Of a stretch of DNA of 23,799 nucleotides, positions 1 through 8,700 are shown one piece after another. The DNA is from Oehlia diaphana (taxonomy: Eukaryota; Glomeromycota; Glomeromycetes; Glomerales; Glomeraceae). The stretch spans positions 70,212-94,010 of the forward strand of contig QZLH01000406.1 of the NCBI GenBank assembly GCA_003833135.1, in the 5' to 3' direction. Below the pieces are notes generated by a model, which saw nothing but the letters and a program-made list of their open reading frames with translations, was not told the origin of the DNA and searched no databases. Numbering within the stretch: position 1 is the stretch's first letter; every line of letters starts with the position of its first letter. A program made the translations under genes and the position numbers.

Positions 1-2050
1 TTTTCAGTAAAAATTTCAAATGATTTGGCTAAAAATTGATGGATTTATACATGTAAGGACACCCACATTTAAGATTGCAAAATTACTCACTCATTCTTAT
101 CTGAATCACGAATTAATAAAAATTAATAATTACATTACTTTATACCTTTATACATCTCAAAAATTTTACTTAGAAAGAGGATAAAAGGAAAAAGGAAGAA
201 AGAAGAAAGAAATGTGTATAGTTTATTTGATCATCGAAGCGTAAACAAATAAATCAGTGTGTGACGTAAGAGGGGGGAACAGGATAGGTAGCGTATACCT
301 CCTGGAACACGTTAAGATTCCCGATGTCTAAAAGTGGAGTAGTCACGTGATTTTAGAGAAAAAACCATTTTTCTGAAATATAACTTTTCAGATTGTGTAC
401 AACCTTTAAATTAACCTATAGTAAGTGCATTTTTAGCATGCTTTACAAGTTTACTTAGAGTACACAACAAGATTTTGAATATCGTTTTTGAGTTATTTTG
501 ACTTTTTTCATTTTCGTTAAAATTAATCTAACCGTTTTGGATATGATCGGCAAATCATTCGTTCATATGTAACCACTTTTTTTCCTTAAGTAAACTTGCA
601 GAGCGAGCTAAAATACACTTACTTTAGAATTTTCAATTTAATAAATTTAATATCAATTTTAGTTTATAAAAAAACATATCTAATTATATAATTTATAAAT
701 CATACCAAAATAAAAAATTAAAATTTATTGAATCGGGTCGGTTTGTTGATCTCTATCGTTTCATTAACTTTAAAAAAATTTTGTTCAATAATCAAAAAAA
801 CTTTAAAATGCAATTTTATTTTATTTTAATGTTCTTAATACAGTATTAATATTTAATTTGATTTAAATTAATATTACGATATTAGTATAATTCTTACGGA
901 AGAAAAATTGACGGAAAATTATGTCTAAACTTGGTCGATCAATTTAAAAAAATAAGGATCGGTAAAGTTACAAGAAATTTGTTAATCATTTTTCAGTGAT
1001 CTAACCTTAGTCTGTCTTACTCACTTGACATTTAATTCGCAAAAAACAAATTTTATTATATGTTTCGGTCTTTAAAAGTCATAAAATCAACCGTGCTGAC
1101 TGTGTATAACATATTAATAAAACTTGATTGGATAAAAAGATCATAGTTGTTTGTAAAACTTTATTTGATTTTTTTCAAAGTTTTCTGGTATATCATTTTT
1201 ATTCTACCGCAGAAAAAAAAAAAAAAAAATAATTGGATCATCCACGTGAATATTCGGGTAATTTATTTTCCGTATGCTCAATTTCGGCTATCATAATATT
1301 TTTAGATAATGCTTACATAACGATCAACATACTCGACAATCTTTTATTATTTTAGAAAAACATAATGACAAATATTCATTTATATTTCTGACCAAATGGC
1401 CAATTGCGAATATATATAATAATAATCCCTAAGTTGCTTATAAATCGGTTATGCTTAAACTGGCTATAATAATCTACGTATTATACATTAAGTGTACGAG
1501 ATTTAATATATTGAAACAACCATTCGAAATTAAATATTACTCATCGAAGATTATTCCATCTTTAATTGAAATATTTTTTACTGGTAGAAGGTTAACAATT
1601 ATGATGTTTTTTTGAAATTTTTTTTGGATTAGAAATTATAGAAGATCTGATAATTTTGAATTAAATTATTACTTTTAATTTTTATTCGCGTTGTATTAAA
1701 AATTATAATATTACTACGATAATAATTACTATATACGAATTAATTATATTCTGGAAAAAAATTTCATCTCATTTCATATGATACAAATGCAGGAGTCTTT
1801 TAATATCTCGATTTGATCCAATTGAAAATTTGAAACTTAGCTGATATATAATCACATAAATCTCGTTTCAAATGTGATTTTACGAAATTAAATAGTTACG
1901 AATAAAAAATAATTTCCAAATTCTTACTTATTATAAATATTATTGAAACGAAAATAACGCTAAGAAACTTATTTGCAGATCAAATTTAGTGTGAAACGGT
2001 TCGATAAATTAAATTAATTAATTAATTAAAAAAAGATGCTCGTTAAAAAC
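1..2050. other. AT-rich intergenic region
   Basis: No convincing coding sequence on either strand. The stretch is very AT-rich, with homopolymer runs (for example about 17 A near 1212-1229) and many stops in all frames. The only organised structure I see is the inverted repeat at 415-629. The slightly GC-richer patch around 230-350 has no recognisable homology. Confidence 0.6.
415..629. repeat. Imperfect inverted repeat, MITE-like
   Basis: Arm 415-460 and arm 584-629 are imperfect reverse complements of about 46 bases. They share the uninterrupted blocks GTAAGTG and AAGTTTACTTA, plus a T-rich block with one indel. The 123-base interior is AT-rich and non-coding. A second, shorter inverted pair (TTGTGTAC near 393-400, GTACACAA near 460-467) is nested at the left arm. 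This could be a decayed miniature inverted-repeat element or simply a long hairpin. I did not find a clear target-site duplication. Confidence 0.55.
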
Positions 2051-2058
2051 TATAAATA
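2051..2058 (+). promoter_or_regulatory. TATA box of the secreted repeat-protein gene
   Basis: TATAAATA lies 129 bases before the ATG at 2187, followed by a pyrimidine-rich and then A-rich leader. The same octamer precedes the second large gene (13431-13438). It is a consensus match only; the transcription start is not visible. Confidence 0.5.
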
Positions 2059-2186
2059 CTCTCATTTTTTCACTTACCCATTCTCAATATCATTTCATTA
2101 AAATAAAAAAAAAATTAAAATTAAAAAATTTATTATATTAAGAGCTGTGCTCTCATAATTCTTTTTAAAACAAACAAAAAATAATC

Positions 2187-2756
2187 ATGAAGTTAGCATT
2201 AATTTCCTCAATTTTTTTGTCATTTGCCATTATTTCTCAGGCAGTTCCTTTGGATATTTCCAAAAGAGATGGACATAAACAAATTCAATCACATGATGAT
2301 GAAATGCTTAGCAAAATCAAACAGTCAATGGATAGTCAAGGTCTAAAAATTGCGGCGGTGAAGGTGAAAAAGGTGGAAGAGGTGGATGTGATAGCGGTGC
2401 AGGTGGATGATAATAAAAAGGATCATAAAGATGGAAAAGATAATGAAGACTATGAAAATTATGAAGGGTATGAAAATTATTATGATGGAAAGGATGGAGA
2501 GTATGATGATGGAAAGAATGAAGAATATGATGATGGAAAGAATGAAGAATATGATGATGGAAAGAATGAAGAATATGATGATGGAAAGAATGAAGAATAT
2601 GATGATGGAAAGAATGGAGGATATGATGATGGAAAGAATAAAGAATATGATGATGGAAAGAATAAAGAATATGATGATGGAAAGAATGGAGGATATGATG
2701 ATGGAAAGAATGGAGAGTATGATGATGGAAAGAAAAAGGACGATGGAAAGTATTAA
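2187..2756 (+). CDS. Secreted acidic octapeptide-repeat protein
   Basis: Intronless frame of 189 codons. Residues 1-19 form a typical signal peptide: Lys3, a hydrophobic core, then SQA before V20. A KR pair at 26-27 is a likely Kex2 site, so the mature protein would begin at Asp28. Residues 28-80 are charged, with alternating Val/Lys, and contain no cysteine. Residues 81-104 are rich in Asp, Glu, Tyr and Asn. From residue 105 there are nine full copies of an octapeptide (consensus EYDDGKNE, with variants ending NG or NK) and one partial copy, then a Lys-rich tail. The product should be disordered and strongly acidic. A TATA box lies upstream and AATAAA overlaps the stop. I do not recognise a named gene. 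A wall or matrix protein, or a symbiosis-related secreted protein, would both fit. The signal peptide is clear; the role is unknown. Confidence 0.85.
   Translation: MKLALISSIFLSFAIISQAVPLDISKRDGHKQIQSHDDEMLSKIKQSMDSQGLKIAAVKVKKVEEVDVIAVQVDDNKKDHKDGKDNEDYENYEGYENYYDGKDGEYDDGKNEEYDDGKNEEYDDGKNEEYDDGKNEEYDDGKNGGYDDGKNKEYDDGKNKEYDDGKNGGYDDGKNGEYDDGKKKDDGKY
2499..2735 (+). repeat. 24-bp in-frame tandem repeat (nine units plus partial)
   Basis: Nine full 24-base units and a partial tenth encode the octapeptide repeat (residues 105-183). Units differ mainly at the last codon (GAA, GGA or AAA) and the first (GAG, GAA or GGA). The first four units are nearly identical, suggesting recent slippage or unequal exchange. 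Because the unit is a multiple of three, copy changes keep the frame. Confidence 0.95.
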
Positions 2757-2760
2757 TAAA
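2755..2760 (+). terminator. Possible polyadenylation signal of the repeat-protein gene
   Basis: AATAAA overlaps the TAA stop (2754-2756). It is the nearest canonical signal, but its position right at the stop is tight. The true signal may be a downstream AT-rich variant. Confidence 0.35.
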
Positions 2761-3750
2761 GAAAAGAAAATAGATAGATTAAATAGATTCCTTATTACGT
2801 AGAGAATAGTGAAAATAATTTTTCTTCTATAATTATTAATTTTATTATAAAAATGATCATTTGTCACTAGAGGTGAATTTTTTGTATTATTATTATTTTA
2901 TACAAATTAATATTATGGATAATTTTATTTAAAAATTATTATTATTATTGTTATTATTAAAACATAATATATTTTATGAATTAAATTCGTAATAAAATAA
3001 AATCGGTAAGAACCATTACATTGTTGTATTGTTGTTTAAAAGTGGAAAGGTTTAAAATATGAACCAATAAATCCACGATGTTTAAATTTGGGGTATTGAT
3101 ATGTCAAAAAGGAAACTATGTTAACGTTAGCATTAATTAATGTTAGCATATTTCGTATTTAAACGAAGCTAATCTTAACGTAAAACCATGTTCACCCACC
3201 ACCGATCCGAGTAAAAAGTGTTTTTCGCCGGAAAAATATGTCCTTTTTTTCATCTCTTTAGATTCATTCAGAGATTTACAAAAGATACCAAAATGTTTAA
3301 ATTGTTATAATTAAAAGAATTTTAAATTTTTTTTACAAATGTTTGTATATTTAATTTTTAGCTAGGCGTCATATTTCTAACATTCTACCTTTTATGAGTA
3401 ATTTTAACCTGCAAAGTTAGATTTCACTGTTTAAAATAGAGTAAATAATGAGCTAATACAATATAAAGCCTCTTCTGGTTAACTTATCAATACTTGATTT
3501 ATAACCCAAAAAAAAATATACTGCGCAATATCCGCTGATCTTCAATCACGTGCGTATAATATTTGACGTGAAGTAATCAAATCAGGTGATTTAATGATAT
3601 TAACATAGTTATTTTGACAGTTTTTTGAATAATAAATTTGACGCGCACAAATATTTTTTCGCGCATATGTAACAAAATTTACGCATGATCTTATGATGAA
3701 TCATCTTTTGCTAATAATTTTTTAAGCTTGTATAAAAAAAATCCTTAACC
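2761..3750. other. AT-rich intergenic region with small palindromes
   Basis: No supportable gene. It contains ATT/TTA microsatellite-like runs (about 2885-2960). Around 3121-3175 there is a cluster of short direct and inverted copies of GTTAGC/GCTAA about a TTAATTAA centre. Nothing links these to a known element. Confidence 0.5.
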
Positions 3751-4040
3751 GTTTTCTCTTTCCTTTCTCACACTCGTCCTTTTCTCTCGCTCTTCTCCTT
3801 CTTACTCTTACCGTCTTTTTCTCTCTGTCCACTCTCGTTTTTTCCTCTCTTTCTTTTTACTCGCACTGGCCTCCTTCTCTTGGTGTCTTATGCTCTTCCT
3901 TCTCTTAATTTCCACCTTCCCACCTTCTCTTTCTCACTCTCCTTTCCTCTTCATTTCTCATTTTCTCCCTTCCTTCCCTTTCTTCTTTCCTACCTTTCCT
4001 TTCCGCTCATATTCATTTTATTATACTCTTCCCTATTTAT
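3751..4040 (+). repeat. Polypyrimidine (C/T) tract
   Basis: About 290 bases are almost purely C and T on this strand, as irregular CTTT, CTCT and CCTT blocks with few purines. The tract runs nearly into the first copy of the structured repeat (4054), so the two may belong to one element. An open frame beginning at 3880 crosses from the tract into the repeat; its N-terminal part is only a Ser/Leu/Phe-rich translation of the C/T tract, so I do not call it a gene. Confidence 0.8.
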
Positions 4041-4053
4041 TTTGATATCTTTG

Positions 4054-4345
4054 TTGGAGCAGCATGATGCTGTGACGGGTGGGAGCGCAGCGTGCTTATT
4101 TTGTAAGCCTGTGAGTACTAGTTATTGCTGCAGTCTCACAGTAGGGCTGGTTGGGAATTTTTGGAACGGTATAGTGCTATGTGAGGGTTGGAGCATAGAC
4201 GCTTACTTTTAGTAAGTTCGTGGGTACCAGCTTTCGCTGCAGTCCTGCGATAGGACCGGTTGGTTGTGGAACGGCATGGTGCTATGCGTAATTTTCATGG
4301 GATAAGCATAGTGCACTTCTTAGGAAGTCCCTTGTGGCAGGGCCG
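4054..4345 (+). repeat. Structured GC-rich repeat, copy A
   Basis: A 292-base element much richer in GC than its surroundings, repeated at 4434-4727. It consists of three related subunits. In each, a GCATAG/CTATGC-type hairpin is followed by a GGGAGCATAG-like box, a CTTAC/GTAAG hairpin and a third hairpin (CTGTGAG/CTCACAG in the first subunit). The third subunit is more diverged (CTTC/GAAG, CCCT/AGGG). Several changes between subunits replace Watson-Crick pairs by G.U pairs when read as plus-strand RNA. It could be a non-coding transcript or a transposon end; I do not recognise the family. Confidence 0.8.
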
Positions 4346-4433
4346 AAGGTAATTGTATTCTTTTCTTTTTATTGTGATTTTATTATTTTTTTTTTTTTTA
4401 GTTATTTTTTAGGTTTATTGGGTATTTACAGTA

Positions 4434-4727
4434 TTGGAGCAGCATGATGCTATGCACGGGCGGGAGCATAGTGTGCTTACTTTGTAAGCCTGTGAGTACC
4501 AGCTTTTGCTGCAGTCTCACAGTAGGGCTGGTTGGGAATTTTTTGGAGCGGTATAGTACTATGCGAAGGTTGGAGCATAGACGCTTACTTTTAGTAAGTT
4601 CGTGGGTACCAGTTTTTGCTGCAGTCCTGCGATAGGACCGGTTGGTTGTGGTACGGCATGGTGCTATGCGTAATTTTTATGGGAGGAGCATAGTACACTT
4701 CTTAGGAAGTCCCTTGTGGCAGGGCCG
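4434..4727 (+). repeat. Structured GC-rich repeat, copy B
   Basis: Second copy of the element at 4054-4345, with the same three-subunit order and most bases identical. The two copies start 380 bases apart and are separated by a T-rich spacer. Its first subunit has the cleanest fold: GCTTAC/GTAAGC, then an outer CTGTGAG/CTCACAG stem enclosing CAGC/GCTG. The 63-codon open frame from 4444 shifts to a different reading frame relative to copy A after the first subunit, so coding is unlikely. Confidence 0.8.
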
Positions 4728-5540
4728 TAGTACTTTATTAATAATATAATATAGTAAAGTATTTGTTAAAATTAATTGCAATTAATATTTAGAGTTTTTA
4801 ATTTATAATATTAAAGGGTTTTGGTTCAAAAATTATGAAAAAATCTATTAACACAATTTTAAAATGAAGTTGACTGTTTGTGATGTTGTATACATAATAA
4901 TGTTTATTCATTGTGCATCAACAAAATGCTTTATGAATTTTTTAGTCTGTTCACAAGTCAAGTTAGTCATGTTTGGAATGTTCTTTTTTCATCGCGTATA
5001 AAGAAAATCTATATCTATCATATGATTATGATTACCAATTGTTGATTAACCAAATTTATCGATTATTTCCGACATTGATTCTGAAAATAGTGATAAATCA
5101 AATAATTTTACCATTCATAAACCTATTTGGTCATTCATTTACATTAAAATAAGTGAAAACTTTACTCCTTACTTTACTAAAAATAGTATTGATCTTACGA
5201 TAATTTTTTTTATGTTTTTCATTATATCTTGAAAGATTATTAATTCAAACTAATAAACATAATATTTCTAAAATGATATAATTAATTTCAAATATATTCC
5301 TAAATAAAGAATTACACGAATTACATAATTATTTTTTGATAAAATGTTATTTACACAATCATTACTTTTTTTATCAATATATGAAAATAAACTTGTAAAA
5401 ATGATATCATAGTTTAGATAAACTATTAACTTTTTGGAAAAAAACTTTTTTTCCATAAAAACAATTTTGGAATTAATCAATTACGCCAATTGTATAACCT
5501 TAAATCACACATATATAATCAATCAGCTCAAACTTTTTTT
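4728..5540. other. AT-rich intergenic region upstream of the first large gene
   Basis: Very AT-rich with no supportable coding frame or structural RNA. Short frames here, such as the minus-strand frame at 5268-5480, have low-complexity composition and no family resemblance. Confidence 0.55.
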
Positions 5541-5544
5541 TCAC

Positions 5545-5554
5545 TATATATATA
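5545..5554 (+). promoter_or_regulatory. Possible TATA element of first large gene
   Basis: TATATATATA lies 30-39 bases before the ATG at 5584 and is followed by a T-run. In such AT-rich DNA this could be chance. The position roughly matches the TATAAATA found 53-60 bases before the start of the duplicate gene. Confidence 0.35.
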
Positions 5555-5583
5555 TTTTTTTTTTTATCAAAAAATATTCTAAA

Positions 5584-5705
5584 ATGTCCTTGGACGATCT
5601 TAGAGACCAAATTCTTTCGAATTTTAATGAGGAAAGGGTTAAAGTCAATCAAAGACTTTTGATTGATAAGATTTTAGCTCGGTATAATTTTTAATTAACC
5701 CATAT

Positions 5706-5768
<63 letters not shown>

Positions 5769-8700
5769 TAATTTTTAATCTTAAAAATAAAATCTTTATT
5801 AAATTAGATACTCTTCGGAATTCGTAATATATCGGGAGTTAATGCAAAATTCCGGTAAAAATTTATCATTTCTTTATCGTTTGATTAATAACACTAATTT
5901 GTTTTTGTATTAACATATTAACATTAAAATACGTTAAATAAAGACGACGCGAAATCGTCAAGTATCCAGATTGTATTTGAAACCGAAAACGATAAAGTTA
6001 CACGAATTATATTCAAAAATAATGGGTTCGCTTTTAGATCTGAGGATTGGGATCGATTGAAAACGATTGCCGAGGGAAATCCAGATGAACAAAAAGTACT
6101 ATACTTTTTTTATTTAATATCATTTCTTTTTAATTTAATCTCACTAACTTAACTTTAATAACGTTAACAGATAGGAGCTTTTGGTGTTGGTTTTTATTCA
6201 TTGTTTTCATTTTGTGAAAATCCATTGTGAGTAATTATAAAGAAAGAGTTTTATTCTTAAACATTACTATTGATGAAAGTTAATTCGCGTAATCACGTTT
6301 CTTTTGATAGTGTTTCTTCTGGTGGACAAGGTATAGCTTTCTATTGGCGTGAAAACCAATTATTTACAAAACAAGGACCAATTGAGGATAAAGACAAAGG
6401 TTGGACAACATTTTTAATGGATGCAAGAGTACCTATAGAGGTAAATAATGTATAATTCATAATTGTTGAAGTCGTTAAAAATTTTTAACGTTATATATCA
6501 ATAATAATATTTTGCTGTGCCACTTCTTTTACAATAATTATTAGTTACCAGACGTTGAAGATTTCGCACGATTTTTGGCTAATTCATTGGTATATCATAT
6601 TAAATTGCTTATATAATAATATTGTTAGTGGTTACAGTAAATAACGTAAATTAATATGTATACTTTTTCATAAAATAATAATAGTTGTTTACAGTAAATC
6701 TTCACGAAATCTCTGTGTATTTTAATGACACTATGCCAATAAAACTATCAAAGAAAATGCAAGATCCCAAATCTATGATTATCGCATCTGAATACGACGT
6801 GTTTTCTCCACAAAAATTATTTCATCTTACCTCAGTAGATGTTAGAGAAGTCCAATTAGTCGTTAAGTATCAAACAGAAGAATCATCAATATTTTTTAGA
6901 ATTGCTAGTGGAAATTTAGATGTTTCAGTCAATGATGAATTTTCTGAAGAAATGGAACGAATTACTAAAAAGAAACCACCAAACAAAACAATTATTCAAA
7001 TGATTTTTACTGGATTCGAAGAACATAATACATCTAGTAAAAATGTTTCTCCAATCTTTGAAGATTTACTTATGTATCCAGAACAAGGAAGATTGTATAT
7101 CGGTTTCTCAACTCAACAAACTACTGGATGTTGTTCTCATTTAGCTGCTCGTGTAATTCCTACTGTATGTATAATTTGAAGATCGATTTATAATATCATA
7201 GTTTTCATTTAATAATTTAAATTTATATTATTTAGATGGAACGGGAATCAATTGATTTAGCGAATAAAACATTAGCTGAATATAATAGTGAGATGTTATG
7301 TTTAGCAGGAACTTTATGTAGAATTTTGTATGAAGATGAAATGGATCAAATAAAACGACTATATAATGAAAAGATTAACAGTGAAGCTAACGAAGTAGAT
7401 ATAAAACCTATTCGTGAATTGTTGGAGAAACGAGCAGCACATGCTTTAACACACTTTACATTTAGTCAAAGCACACCAAATAAGCAAGTTGGTGAAATAA
7501 TAGCATTACAATTTTTTAATTGTTTGGAAACCGATTTATCGATTTTATCAACAAACGGGGTTCTTCCAATATCTGATGTTCGTATGCCTAATTCAGAAAT
7601 GATAGGATTCATAAAAAAAGTTCCACTTGTTCCTAAAATTGTATTAGAACAATGTGATTCTTTTTTCAAGGAAGCAAAAGATATATGGAAACTTATAGTA
7701 GAATTGACTTTTCAAGACGTTTTATACGAACTGAAAAATCGAACACTTTCTGAAAATGAAATGATTGATCTGTTGAAATGGTGGATTTCTTATAAATCAA
7801 ATAAAAACAATATTGATCCTGCTACAGAGTTCATGAAACTTGCACGTATTGGCGATAGACCCTTGAATACATTTCGTTATATCTTAAATCCAGGAAGAAT
7901 TCCTCCAAATATTGATATTCCAGATGAAGTGTTACCATATACTATTTCTAAGAATTTAGAAAGTCATGATCTTAAAAAATGGCTTGGATGGACAGAATTA
8001 ATTTTGGTCGATTGGGCAAAGTTTATTGTCAATAAATCTGATTTAGAAAATGAACCTACATTTGCTCGGAAAGTTCTTAAAATTTTGGCAAGAAATTTAG
8101 ATCATACTTCTAAAAGTGATATAGAAATCATTCGTCAGTTATTTGTTCAAAAGAAATGCATTCCAACTATTTTAGGAATGAAGATACCCAATGAAGCTTA
8201 TTTTGAAAATGTCAATCTATTCCCTGACTTACCAAGGATCGATTTTGAAAAGCCTTTGGTCGTTAAGAATTTAATGGAACTTTTCGGTGTTCGAAAGGTA
8301 ATTGAAAAAAAAAATTCTTTTGTATATTTAATATTTAAAACGATTAAACTCAATTTCTAAATTTATAATAGGTTGTTGAATTAGAACTCATTTTTGATCA
8401 TCTTAATGGTCAGGGAGATTGGGATCATATGAAACTTATAAAATATTTGGCTACGATGTACGATGATCTTAAGGACGAAGAAATAAAGATATTAAAGAAC
8501 AAACCCATATGGCCTAAGGAAGATTTAGTAGAATCAAATTCCAATGGCAGTAATAGTAATGAAGGAGAAGAAATGAAATCAAAACAACGTTTCATTGCTA
8601 GAGAGTTGTATACACCTATAGCACTTCATCGTGAATTTGGATTACCAGTAATTAGTTTTAAAGGAAGATGGTCTCATAATACTGATGAAGGTATAATATG

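Noticed and set aside
2499..2735. CRISPR-like direct repeats
   Set aside because: Units are contiguous with no spacers and encode a peptide repeat in a eukaryotic gene.
2187..2756. Kex2-processed repeat pheromone or cyclic-peptide precursor
   Set aside because: There is only one KR site near the N-terminus and none between the octapeptide units, so the repeats would not be released as separate peptides.
2407..2802. Met/Lys-rich frame overlapping the repeat gene
   Set aside because: Out-of-frame reading of the same repeat, kept open only because the unit length is a multiple of three.
2343..2867. Minus-strand hydrophobic frame of 174 codons
   Set aside because: It is the antisense shadow of the 24-base repeats; its Ile/Leu/Ser periodicity mirrors the plus-strand repeat and it has no independent features.
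3880..4212. 110-codon open frame
   Set aside because: Translation of the C/T tract running into the structured repeat. Reading frame is not conserved through repeat copy B.
4054..4727. tRNA gene or tRNA-derived SINE
   Set aside because: A GTTCGTGGG word vaguely recalls a B box, but there is no cloverleaf, no good A box and no anticodon arm.
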